DNA of 64,000 nucleotides. Origin: Ophiostoma sp. CBS 140.51 (Eukaryota > Ascomycota > Sordariomycetes > Ophiostomatales > Ophiostomataceae). The stretch spans positions 1-64,000 of the forward strand of contig JANSLP010000174.1 in NCBI GenBank assembly GCA_029298735.1, read 5' to 3'. The translations under genes were made by a program, and so were the position numbers. The notes under the pieces were generated by a model, which did no database searches, had not been told where the DNA came from, and worked only from the letters and a program-made list of their open reading frames with translations. Shown piece by piece: positions 21,001 through 28,749 of the stretch (the stretch's first letter is position 1; every line of letters starts with the position of its first letter).

Positions 21001-22334
21001 TAAGGACGGCGGTTGCCGGAAGACTGCACGCCCGTGTAGTAGTCGTGCTGGACGGAAGCCTCAGATAGGTCGACAGCAAGACCAGTATCATACTCAACAC
21101 GGGCAAAGAGCACAATCGTGACAAGATGTTTGACTTTTCGAGCAGCCCATTTCTTAAACAGCGTGGGCAGCAGGCCGTTGACGACTTTGCTAAACAAAAT
21201 CTCGCCGGAGCAGTCCGAATCAAAGTCCCACATCTCGCGGGCCATCTGGATGAAGAGCACAAAACGGGCAGACTCGCTGCGGAAGATGGGCCGCGTATTC
21301 TTGCCGAAGAAGGCCGATTGTACACGTTTTCCCTCGACAAAGACGTGCGTGACTTGGGCTTTGATGGTGCTCATAAATAGAACCATCTGGCCGCGATAGA
21401 TGGTGCGTTCAGCCAGCTCGGAGACGGCAAGCCGCCACATATCGGCACGAGACAGGTACTGGTCCTTGAAGACGAGCTCGACGTGCGAGGCCTCAATGGC
21501 CGGGTTGCTGGCGTCGACAGGGGTCAGGAGAACAGTCGAGCCCTTTTTCATGCCAAATGCATCGGCGACACGTTTTGCGACGTAGATTTCGACGGTCGGA
21601 TGGCGTGCCTTGAGCTCTTTGGGCATGTCCTTGACGATAAACAGGTATCGCCGGCCGGCGTCCAGGTCGCTATCGGCAGTTTGGCCAGCAGCGGGGCCAG
21701 AGCCTGTGCCGTCTTGACCATTACCACTGCCCGTTCCTGATGCTCCGGCCGCCCCAGAACTTGGATCGTCTTTCCGTCCTGTTCCTGGAGTCGGCCGTCG
21801 GACGGTACTGTTGTTGCTGTTGTTGGCGCTGCTGTTGTTACCGGCACCGCCGAAGCCGGGCCGCTGGTCGGGCAGAACGTCAATGGCCATCAGCTGGCCC
21901 GGCTGCACGCCGTCGTCAAAGTGGTCGAGGTTCATGAGCACTTCATCACGAGCAAACGATTCGTTGACAGTGACAGTACAAGTGCGTTCAAAGACGGGCA
22001 GCGGGGCCTTGGCAAAGCTGGCTTCACGGATGGTGGAGTTGCTGGACATGGTGTCGGGTGAGCGTGCGCGTGGAGGAGTCGAAGAGGTCGGAAGGTGGTG
22101 GTGGTGCGGATTCGAATGGAGGTGATGTTGATGATGTAGTAAATGGGGAGGATGAGGATGGGCCGAGGGGTGTGTGGGCTGCGGGCTGCCGGTCGACGGG
22201 ATGGGATCGCCGCTCAGCGAGGCATCAGAAGGGCCAGATTCGGCACTGTTGCGGCTAAACTGACGCAGGTGCGAGGCCCAGCGCGGCGGCCCGGACTTGC
22301 GCGAATGCGCCGGCGAGAATCCGTTGCGAGACAT
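15033..22334 (-). CDS. IML1: Vacuolar membrane-associated protein Iml1 (DEPDC5; GATOR1/SEACIT subunit)
   Basis: One uninterrupted frame of 2433 residues; the ATG at 22334 begins MSRNGFSPAHSRKSGPPRW, while the frame extends to 22355 only from a TTG. The known role of Iml1 is as the scaffold of GATOR1/SEACIT, which with Npr2 and Npr3 stimulates GTP hydrolysis by the Gtr1/RagA GTPase and so inhibits TORC1 on amino-acid or nitrogen shortage. The N-terminal Iml1 domain starts near residue 105 (FERTCTVTVNESFARDEVLMNL) and includes VFVEGKRVQSAFFGKNTRPIF. A long Ser/Thr-rich linker follows (about 780-1080). A DEP domain lies around residues 1615-1700 (RWHLRLHYNCFIGSDMTSWLL). The C-terminal domain includes SWGRPSFKYSQYIHRSGIIL. 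Polyglutamine and Ser/Gly tracts lengthen the protein well beyond yeast Iml1 (about 1.58 kb of residues). It acts at the vacuolar membrane. Head-to-head with the zinc transporter across 2 kb. Confidence 0.96.
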   Translation of the reverse strand: MSRNGFSPAHSRKSGPPRWASHLRQFSRNSAESGPSDASLSGDPIPSTGSPQPTHPSAHPHPPHLLHHQHHLHSNPHHHHLPTSSTPPRARSPDTMSSNSTIREASFAKAPLPVFERTCTVTVNESFARDEVLMNLDHFDDGVQPGQLMAIDVLPDQRPGFGGAGNNSSANNSNNSTVRRPTPGTGRKDDPSSGAAGASGTGSGNGQDGTGSGPAAGQTADSDLDAGRRYLFIVKDMPKELKARHPTVEIYVAKRVADAFGMKKGSTVLLTPVDASNPAIEASHVELVFKDQYLSRADMWRLAVSELAERTIYRGQMVLFMSTIKAQVTHVFVEGKRVQSAFFGKNTRPIFRSESARFVLFIQMAREMWDFDSDCSGEILFSKVVNGLLPTLFKKWAARKVKHLVTIVLFARVEYDTGLAVDLSEASVQHDYYTGVQSSGNRRPYKDFYRVVVSEMSSGEWTRILYQLKREFNLFRRDISLHHLAHLRPDTAGSLPGASVSDDATGGGDAAGDGSKKQPFNQKYQQHIQAESSSAMYGNVLEAVNMASTLFAHDYVDRDLMRTGISVVVITPGSGVFEVEYDALRRTTEALIGNGIGIDLICIPKVPLHYAPLFRFRHPHYLDRDFTKSRTYSSNSQANSQGNSQGNSHGHSQSHTKGVGAHLAHLSSTPKQSTPLYGSYSSVGAHSLSPSKVGGVGSADAHQQRTFEAMGADRFNDHWFYALPQWLHVSYWASEPNELLMRQGVPLPPLALEGTRPGKHLEEFAVRCRMYDLQMRGVLETNEIETTPLHADSLFPRSAFKASSDSLAASPVEQGGVLVVQNKLAANVLFDQVYGFQKFAADKLAKQNNKSLWRQLQEYDGTRQKLPSRRRNQQTGNSSSHKREIDDGSAPLSSSALALSGPSTLRKSHFLGGSGAGDTGSSSTHADRRPSTASFMSTTGGTSSHTTASASTLRPVSSSTAATPASSALLSSRGLDYRNMRDNTRSVSFDKESIKSMKSTRSSSSKMPKVMRQISLGQRGFGIAAPKAAIAEVSAETVAASRLPSAPSVQLSMATATSSTSSAAAHGTLPSTPKVSAVFSTGGDGMNSPLSGPTDRTATRPGLGRMIGGSSTDLRTRGLLAPETPTRPIVIRSSDSSTQLAAGSFLGAGLAGRAEPPRPHEDRDLRYSNALRADDAQRVYNSKLLAEAVPEVTKALSPTAAMAPWLMMINPSKPEANKIDSATFNSRWQHVFPRPGEIRVMRWKTLCSPASVPLTTEYFPSKAQFESEYQQQPYSVSQEADEDLLLEVPQTRDNLLRELISLRLSQGFQVVIGPVVAKAFGQKQMKIADIFSTNSQPFEDGTSIFMSIGNTIHQLSFANNSEVQVNIYQRKTDEFNGGSANSGASIGADGATGAGVGAANPTPLYRPAIRTLLDRDYRTSAIDISAPRTERNWNYIDSYLAGHDEQLTENLRFWRARFVLIPMVLPHRAGSVASTNTAGGPGTANSNAGAGSGANPNPNSVDNDEEVRIEGIRKLGQLWQKHRVIPASERHFLQTLSNRHRRTRDTNQNPLDVVYKTEDPSLVIAAELESTLPLLAGGAGGQPQQPFSRKGQLVTNRDPFRKSSLNLAALAEAMQQPVEQGGVRMQNRRWHLRLHYNCFIGSDMTSWLLDNVEDLESRQEAEALGNMLMVSDRDRDRDRDYLYKDSSNDVSEKDAADKKDRENSNVSAASGGSNATADSTNSGTTTSTGAGGSGTNTTSGATPAPAPRELKHQGIFVHVEKRHAFRDGQYFYQISSEYAKPHNTGGWFNTRKASVAAVPTAADLQSSGISLGDGSRQPASRPGSVHEDSDSSRVPPSGASTPIIAAISGAGNNAGAGNEAGSNANNNANKKRPRVVLSKMMKYDVDHRKRSYRPERIDLHYDRLHNPDNCYHIRIEWMNVTAKLIEDAVEVWAREAFQHGLRLVEVPIAEASSISEGNPFRRPYKVRLALAPPTQRPATYYDPNTLAPQAQPGRHFYQRAILRKFGFVLDTEAASNFPPSVDVQYSWGRPSFKYSQYIHRSGIILAQIDDEGDFLLLVNRLYSNRSIASSVRDMRPSDHQQQQQQAQQQQQMQGGGPCEPTPLQSPMVKTALYHSPRLRPAGLEALSQKGSSATMSGLLNKNSGSGPSPIVTSSSVGVPPVLLGSGNTLGMIPSAASAVLFSISTAGLPPGDDPESVMDELEAFSQDPVALEAFYAEVLEKRNTTASTAAAATPATTSGTSSAGLYGTLNTPHLSGSHPHMFPPPSGSTSSTSGTPTSTGRPVSHAMHSSPSLLSSAAARATAEVPDTNIPTLGLPPGLLNSSTRVTSGRSGSSLLSSGGGGDSSPLAPPSSGSNSLRSPASTSGTAGTGSQFIQPTPLTPIRTTSPGFLASRLFLRRSSVDDIGLQRQSAEGNNDGTGRAAQGSPSLPSQQG

Positions 22335-22924
22335 CGTCGCGATGGCGGCGGGCAAGGGCGCGATCGGGGCGTCATCTGCAGCGGGGTCGGGTGTGCGCTG
22401 CCGGCATGGTATGCTGTCGCTCCCAATGCGTTGTGTGCCGGGGTGGGTGGGTGCGTATAAACGACGATGCGTGGAATCGTCGAGATCGTTGGAGCTGGGA
22501 GAAGGAGCTTGAGGTTGTTGGTGAAGGGGGAAGCAGGTGCGTGATAACGGCAGAATGCAGATGCTGGCGGGCTATTGGATGACGTTCTCACCGCCTTCCC
22601 AATATGTACAGCTCCCAATGGCAGGCGCGATCATGGATCTACTTCTCTCCTGTACGCGAACTGGCAAGAGCTATCGACAATCCAACTGACGATGAAATAC
22701 AAGAAACTTTTATAAATGTGCAAAATCTTTTGCTGTTGTCTTATTTTTTCGTTTGACATGGCAGGACTGTCTTGTGCAACACATCCTTCAAGACGATGCT
22801 GACCGCCAATGCCAGAATTCTCCGGCTCTTCAATAGAGACTGTCCCACGAAACACACGAAAATTGACAACGCGACGGCGTGACGGAGAAAGGCTTCAAAG
22901 GACGGAGAAAGAAGCCCAGCTAGG

Positions 22925-22998
22925 ATGGTACAGAAATATACAGAAATATACAGAGCTACACACAGATACACAGAGACACACAAAGAGACACATACCCG
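22925..22998 (+). repeat. Imperfect ACAGA-type low-complexity repeat
   Basis: A run of related units such as ATACAGAA, ATACACAG and ACACACAAAG. The repeat is degenerate and lies in non-coding DNA upstream of IML1. Confidence 0.6.
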
Positions 22999-23517
22999 GA
23001 CACAGGCGAACAACAGTCAGACGAACTGCTCGCAGCCGAGGACCGTCCTAGGCGAGTACGGAGCATTGCGTCTGCGATTGCGTGTGCTTCGAAGCACAAG
23101 GGGCAACGTTGCCAAGCCTGGATCTTGTCAGGTCCTAGCGGTCGTGCCTGGGATCGCTCGTGTTGTGACTCGTCTGTGTTGGCCCTGTCTCCATCGAGAT
23201 GTCTGTTGGAGCCGGCTGTCTGCATTTCCGCATCGTGATGCAGGGACGTTTTTGGAACGCATTTAAGATTTCTCTGACAATTCTAACAATATAGGGCAGT
23301 TGCTTGAGTTGTTCCAGTTCGGACTGAATAAAATAGCTCTCGAAAATGGAAAAACGTCAACAAGGGACCTCCAAAGGATGCAGAATGTGGCAGCCTAGTG
23401 GTTGATCCGCCGAAACGTTCGAGGCCGGTTCCGTGGCAAAATAGAAAGACGCCGGGTCGCGTTCGCCGGCATTCGACAGGTGAAAGCGCGCCAGGCGGCA
23501 ACTAAACTCAACTGAAA

Positions 23518-23548
23518 GTGACGCCAGTGACGCCAGTGACGCCAGTGC
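23518..23548. repeat. Tandem TGACGCCAG repeat (3 copies)
   Basis: Three perfect tandem copies of a 9-bp unit containing TGACG, inside the IML1/zinc transporter intergenic region. TGACG is the half-site of bZIP proteins of the CRE/ATF type, so this could be more than a simple repeat; that reading is inference. Confidence 0.7.
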
Positions 23549-24341
23549 AGCGGAGAACCAAAGAACACCAAAGAACCAACAAATAGTCGTAAAAAGTCTG
23601 GCGCAACGTTCAGCTCAACTTCTCGACTTCTCAGCATCGGCAGGTCAAGTGACGGACGACTCCGCGAAGTGTGCCGTGTTTTTTGTATCTTTTCTGTGTT
23701 TTCACTCTCCTATATTTTTGTATCTCTCTTGTATACTTGTACGCTCCATCTCGTCTTTCGTACGAAGCGTTGCGTGCGTCGACATTCGTATTCGCTGTTT
23801 CCTCATTTCTACTCATTTCACTGTCCCTTCCTCTTTCCTGATCGCTCCTTCCTCAGGTCTTAAATAACGCCTCTTTCCAGCGCCTTCCCAACACCGTCCC
23901 ATCGCCAAATCTATCTGCAACTGCCACTGGTCGAGCCTTCCTTTTGTGCACATCTCCTCGCTTTTCCGCTCCTGCCATCCGAGTCCGCTTGACCAATCAG
24001 TCGACCTCGATCGATCGCCCGCGATTCACGTTTTAGGCGGGCGTCGGGCAGTGCTGTTGCATTCTCTTTCACGGTTTTCATACTACTCTTTTCAAATATT
24101 TACTCCTCAATTTCTTTCTCAATTATGCGAGTTTTCTTTGTTTCGCCAATTCATTCCACCCCAGAGGTGGTTCACACTTTTAACATCTACTCGTTCCTTC
24201 CATTTCCGCACCCTCGCCAGGGGCCCACCTTCCTCTTTCAACGACAACTCCTTCTCTCTTCCCAAACGATCGCATTACCATCAACTCAAGTTCTCATTTT
24301 CGGCTTCACTCTAACCTGGCTTCAAATACCAAGCCGCCATC

Positions 24342-25988
24342 ATGGGTTTCTTCACACTTACCCCCAAGAAGCGCCTCGTCGCGACAATTGTGATCTCGTT
24401 CTCCTTCTTTGTCGCCGAGATCGTCGGTATGCACGCCTGCCCACTTACATGTACCCCTGTCTTTTTGACGTCTTACTGACCTTTCCAGTCGCCTTTATGA
24501 CAAAGTCCCTGGCTCTACTTGCCGATGCCTTCCATTATGTATGCCCTGCCATCAGATATTCACCTTACCCACGTCGGGTTTTGTGTTTCGACCACTGACG
24601 CTGACCGTCTTAGATGAACGATCTGATTGGATTCATTGTTGCGCTGGTTGCTATCGTTGTAAGTCCACTCTCACCCCTCACATCCATTTATGGAATCACA
24701 ACAGACGTCTGACACCCCCAGATATCGGAACGGTCAGACTTCCCGCAAGACTTGTCCTTTGGCTGGCAACGTGCCCGGCTCCTCGGTGCCTTTTTCAATG
24801 GCGTCTTCCTGCTCGCCCTCGGCGTCAGCATCTTCCTCCAGTCCATTGAGAGATTCATTACCTTGCAGAGTATGTTGTGTGGCCCCTCTTCTGTTTTGAA
24901 CCATCTCCTATACGCACGAACACTGCTAACACACTTCAGAGGTCGAAAACCCAAAGCTGGTGCTCATCATGGGCTGTGTCGGCTTTGCCCTGAACGTCAT
25001 CTCGGCCGTCTTCTTGCACGAACACGACCACGGTGACGGCAGCAGCGGCCACAGCCACAACCATACGCCCAACGAAGAATCCGAGCACGGCCATGCCCAT
25101 GTTGACAATGATGACCAGCTGCACGAGTCCCACGCCGAGCACCGTCACTTAACCGTCCAGTCCAAGGGCTCCGGACGTGACCTCAACATGCTGGGCGCCA
25201 TGATCCACGTACTGGGCGACGCCATCAACAACGTTGGCGTCATCATTGCCGCCCTCATCATCTGGAAGACGCACTACCCGGGCCGCTACTACGCCGACCC
25301 CGGTGTCAGTATAGCCATTGCCCTGATGATTTTGATATCGGCCATTCCCCTTGTCAAGAACAGCGGCACTATTCTGCTGGAGAGTGCACCGCGGGGCGTC
25401 GACATTCAGGATGTCAAGCACGACCTCGAAAAGATCCCCGGAATCGAGTCAGTGCACGAGTTGCATATTTGGCGGCTGGACCAGAAGAAGGCGATTGCTT
25501 CAGCACACGTGGTCGTGTCGGACCAGACAGTCTCGAGCTTCATGGAAAAGGCACGAACTGTTAGCGAGTGCTTGCACGCATACGGCGTCCACTCGGCCAC
25601 ACTACAGCCGGAGCTGTCATACTCGTCGCAAGTATCCCTGGCCGGTGGAAACATTGATGGCGTTGGTGCAGGTGCCCAACGCCTTGGGCCTAGTGACGGC
25701 AGCAGCGACTTGGCTCTGTCCAAGATTGCCATCGTTGCGTCCAAGGGCGATAACGTCGTCGACGCAGAAGAGGTTGCGGGGCCGGCCGCTGGAAGCAGCA
25801 GCAGCAACAATCATACTGGAGACGACAATGCAGCCGACTCGGACGGCGCCAACCGCAGCACCAGCAGCGACCCCATGCAGAGACGGACGTCGAACGCAAT
25901 CTCGGTCATCCGTAGGAGGCGGACCGAGGTGGGCGGCTGTCAGATCCCGTGCGGCACGCTCTGCGAGAATCTCATGTGCTGTAAGTAA
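24342..25988 (+). CDS. Zinc transporter of the cation diffusion facilitator family (ZRC1/COT1-like)
   Basis: Five exons: 24342-24426, 24489-24538, 24614-24658, 24722-24869 and 24940-25988, giving 458 residues. All four introns (62, 75, 63 and 70 nt) have GT-AG ends, and the joins restore family residues. The protein has six predicted membrane helices. Helix 2 carries H44-x3-D48 (in DAFHYMND) and helix 5 carries H199-x3-D203 (in MIHVLGD), the HD-HD tetrahedral site expected for zinc rather than manganese. Between helices 4 and 5 is a histidine-rich loop (about 136-178, HEHDHGDGSSGHSHNH). The C-terminal cytosolic domain includes VHELHIWRLD, typical of CDF proteins. A Ser/Gly-rich tail ends with a Cys cluster (CQIPCGTLCENLMCC). 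The known role of the family is proton-coupled zinc loading into the vacuole for tolerance. The stop region reads TGTAAGTAAG, which resembles a splice donor, so an alternative C-terminus cannot be excluded. Confidence 0.95.
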
Positions 25989-26371
25989 GTAGACGGGGGG
26001 GGTGGAGCAGAGGGTCGGTCTTGCTGGTGTCAAAAAGAGAACGTCGCGAGATCGGCGACCACAGAGAAAAGTGATAGTACAACCCGAACAGGAGGGCTAT
26101 GAAGACCACTTGATAAAAGTGGTCATGTTTCGAAGGGAGACTGAATTTGTGTACGGAGAACCTGCCACTTCAGAAAATTGCATAGATATGAAATAAATTA
26201 AGATAAAATTGAAAGTACTTTGTAAGTTAAATAACATCTCATTGATATATATAAAATAACAGTCATTGCCGGGTATCATGGCATCTCATCATAAAAAAAA
26301 AACGCCAACACATGAAATATCTCAGAGAGTCCGGCACCCTCGAACTCATAATGGGCTCCTAATTCTGGTGC
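25989..26371. other. Intergenic spacer, AT-rich
   Basis: 383 bp between the zinc transporter stop and the decayed minus-strand gene. AT-rich from about 26180, with a homopolymer A run near 26292-26301. Contains only expected 3' sequences; no gene. Confidence 0.55.
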
Positions 26372-27768
26372 TTAGTCCATCTTGGCCCAGCGTAGGTCTT
26401 CCCATTTAAAGGCATACGCCTTGGCCGTTTATAAACCATTGTCCCGCAACCACTGCCAGCTGTTATCGTCACACGTAAAGACATATTGGACTGCCTTGGT
26501 GGGGCAATCGCTACCCCCAATATGGAGAACATCATTCTCAGTAATATTGGCAGGCGAGTCTTTGGCTTTGTACACATGGTCGGGATGCGTCGCAATGTGT
26601 CCGATTATGAGGATGGCCTCACAGTAGTGCTGAAGGTTTTGGGGAGTGTGCTCCCGGCATCGTGAATTCCAGACCAAGCTGGCCCAGTCTGGGTTGGGCC
26701 AGTAGAGGTGTGCAATATCGGGAGGTTGGAGGTCGTCAATGGCCTTGTTCGGCACTAACATGGAGATGGCAACAATTTCCTCACATCCGGCGCGAGTCTT
26801 GGCATACACGGCGTACAGCTCGGCCACAGCCAAATCTGGCAGGAACCGGAACACGCTTCTAAAGCAGTTAAAATCGCCACTCCACGTGTGGCTTACGAGC
26901 GTGCTAGGCCGTCCCACGGTCCCGTTTTCCTTGAAGAGGCCCTCCACCTGACCTCTGCTCGTTGCTTTGAAGAACATGGTGTGGCTCGACGTGTTGCGGG
27001 AAGCCAGCTGTGTGTTAATTTTGCCAGGGTCAGCGGGGGCATGGAGGAAAGAGGTGGTGTTCGGGTGGCCGCTAGATCCAAATGGACCCTATCGGGATAC
27101 ATGTTTCTGGTTCTGACGCCCACTTCGATGCCAGCCATTCTGCCCTCTTGACCGACTCCCGTTGGATCCCTTCGATGCCGGCGTAGCGCATCTCCAAAGT
27201 GTCAAGCGCCCAGTAAGCGCTGGTATTCGTGCGTCGGATATTTTCAAAGTACGGGTCCATGATCGCCGTGATGGTGTCGGAGTCCGTAGTGCCGGAGGCA
27301 CCGCTCCCATTGTGCAGTATCGATGAACCAGGTGTTATTTGGGAAAGTTTCACGCAGGTCTATGTGGCATAGTATAATATCGGAAAACGTGACGTACAGC
27401 CCGGAGCTAACGGCAGCCGGGTCGACTTCCCGATCCGGGCCCGTTTTCGGCCAGTTGCACCAGCGCTGCCACAATTCCTCGGCCTTGGCTTTTGTATAGC
27501 CGACGTGCAGCAGACTCGCCTTAGAGATGACGTACTCGGGTACGTCCACAAAAATGGTCATGCCGTTGACCTTAGGATCGTCTTCGAGCTTGGCATCCAG
27601 AGGCATGTCGCGGAACTCTCTATCGGCCGATGGGTAGAGCATACGGCGATGCAGTTTTCTCGTCCCATCACGGGACTCGCCCACCAGACCTCGTGACACG
27701 AGATCGGCGATGTCCTCAGGGGAAAATGTGGGATTTCCTTCGTTTACCGTGTCTGCCATCGTGGACAT
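26372..27768 (-). pseudogene. Frameshifted, unrecognised fungal gene (about 465 codons)
   Basis: The minus strand encodes three successive, good-quality frames. Frame one runs from ATG 27768 (MSTMADTVNEGNPTF) through HIDLRETFPNNTWFIDTAQWE. Near 27300 coding sense moves to a second frame (GASGTTDSDTITAIMDPYFE), which ends at a TAG near 27070 just after PIGSIWI. A third frame resumes there (GHPNTTSFLHAPADPGK) and continues to TAA 26429-26431 (SWQWLRDNGL). After that stop the same frame stays open for 18 more codons (TAKAYAFKWEDLRWAKMD) to a TAA at 26372-26374. No GT-AG intron explains the shifts. Two single-base indels plus one nonsense change explain it best; sequencing error is the alternative. 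I do not recognise the family. The third part has a pattern of aromatic and acidic residues suggesting a folded enzyme-like domain. It is divergent from the NADAR-like gene, about 500 bp apart. Confidence 0.6.
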
Positions 27769-28269
27769 TGGTTGGAGGAAGGCGGATAAAGAAAGGTGTT
27801 GATATATTCGGGGACCGTTCGTTTTTCAGCCACGGACGCAAGGCGGACTGGGTAAAAGAGAATGAGATGAAGAGGAAAAGGAGACTTTTCTGCAAAGAGT
27901 TTTTTTTATGTATTCTTATGGTTTATGCGTCCTGTTGGTTCGTGAGTAATAACATCGAGCATCGCTCTTTCCAAACAAGGTTCAGACAAGTGATTCAACA
28001 CGTAAAAAGTGGCAAATTGTATATATCTATTTTACGCGTCAAACTGTTCTTTCTGCCTTCTCTTTCTCTTTTCTTTTATCCCACTTTTACATTTTCTTCA
28101 GGTACGGTAAAAAATCACCCAAAGTTCCGATATATCATGTCGTGGTCGTGGTCGATCGACCAGTTTAGACAGACATCGCATCCGCACGCAGCTATCACGA
28201 ACGTCAACTAATCACACCAGACGGCACAAATTCCCACAATCCCCATAATTCTCACAAAATTCCGCCGAA
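27769..28269. other. Divergent spacer between the decayed gene and the NADAR-like gene
   Basis: About 500 bp, AT-rich and pyrimidine-rich on the plus strand from 28045 to 28100, consistent with a leader for the plus-strand gene at 28270. No other feature. Confidence 0.5.
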
Positions 28270-28749
28270 ATGCCTCCAAAACATCAGCGGAAGACGAGCG
28301 GTGGCGGCCCCGGGCCGCAGAAGGACGAGCAGGATCCCATTTTCTTCCACAAGGAATGGAAAGACTTCGGCTTCATGTACAATTACGCCCCCGCCAGGTT
28401 CTCTAGGCCCGACCCTGCCGTCGTCTGCGCGTCCTGGCTGCTGGCGTCTCCTCCCACGACAAGTTTAGACGCAGACACATCCGACAATGTCCCCATCATC
28501 GAGTTCCAGGGAGACTGGCTGGGCCGTGATGCCCGCCTTGAAATTCTCACCGACCATGGCCGCAAGCTGCTCGCGACTGGAGACCGGCTGCTTGTCGAGG
28601 CTGCCGGCCGTGACTCCTTCTGGGGCATCGGCTATGGAATCAAGCAAGGTCCGATACGGTACCAAAAGAACTGGGGACAGAACCAGCTCGGGAAGAGCTT
28701 GGTGGCGACACGGGAGCGGCTGAGAAAGCTGCTCGGAGATTCTGCTTAA
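28270..28749 (+). CDS. Short NADAR (YbiA/DUF1768)-like protein, 159 aa, probably degenerate
   Basis: Single-exon 159-residue frame with an ATG in CCGAAATGCC context. The N-terminus DPIFFHKEWKDFGFMYNY and the C-terminal half (LLATGDRLLVEAAGRDSFWGIGYG, then NWGQNQLGKSLVATRERLR) match the ends of the NADAR family. NADAR proteins are N-glycosidases; members act on riboflavin intermediates or on ADP-ribosylated bases. However, the central section that normally carries the EHYFQAxK-type helix and the KF motif is missing. It is replaced by about 45 residues of Ser/Ala/Asp-rich sequence (PPTTSLDADTSDNVP). The protein is therefore either a truncated, probably inactive copy or a diverged family member. 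The frame itself is intact and its codon pattern is normal. Its only close neighbour is the frameshifted gene on the opposite strand, so the patch looks accessory rather than housekeeping. Confidence 0.65.
   Translation: MPPKHQRKTSGGGPGPQKDEQDPIFFHKEWKDFGFMYNYAPARFSRPDPAVVCASWLLASPPTTSLDADTSDNVPIIEFQGDWLGRDARLEILTDHGRKLLATGDRLLVEAAGRDSFWGIGYGIKQGPIRYQKNWGQNQLGKSLVATRERLRKLLGDSA

Larger units (their letters stand above)
22335..24341. other. Divergent promoter region between IML1 and the zinc transporter
   Basis: About 2 kb. It contains an imperfect ACAGA-rich stretch (22925-22998), a three-copy TGACGCCAG tandem repeat near 23518-23548, and a strongly pyrimidine-rich section from about 23680 to the transporter ATG, typical of a fungal 5' leader. 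No gene is seen. Confidence 0.6.
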
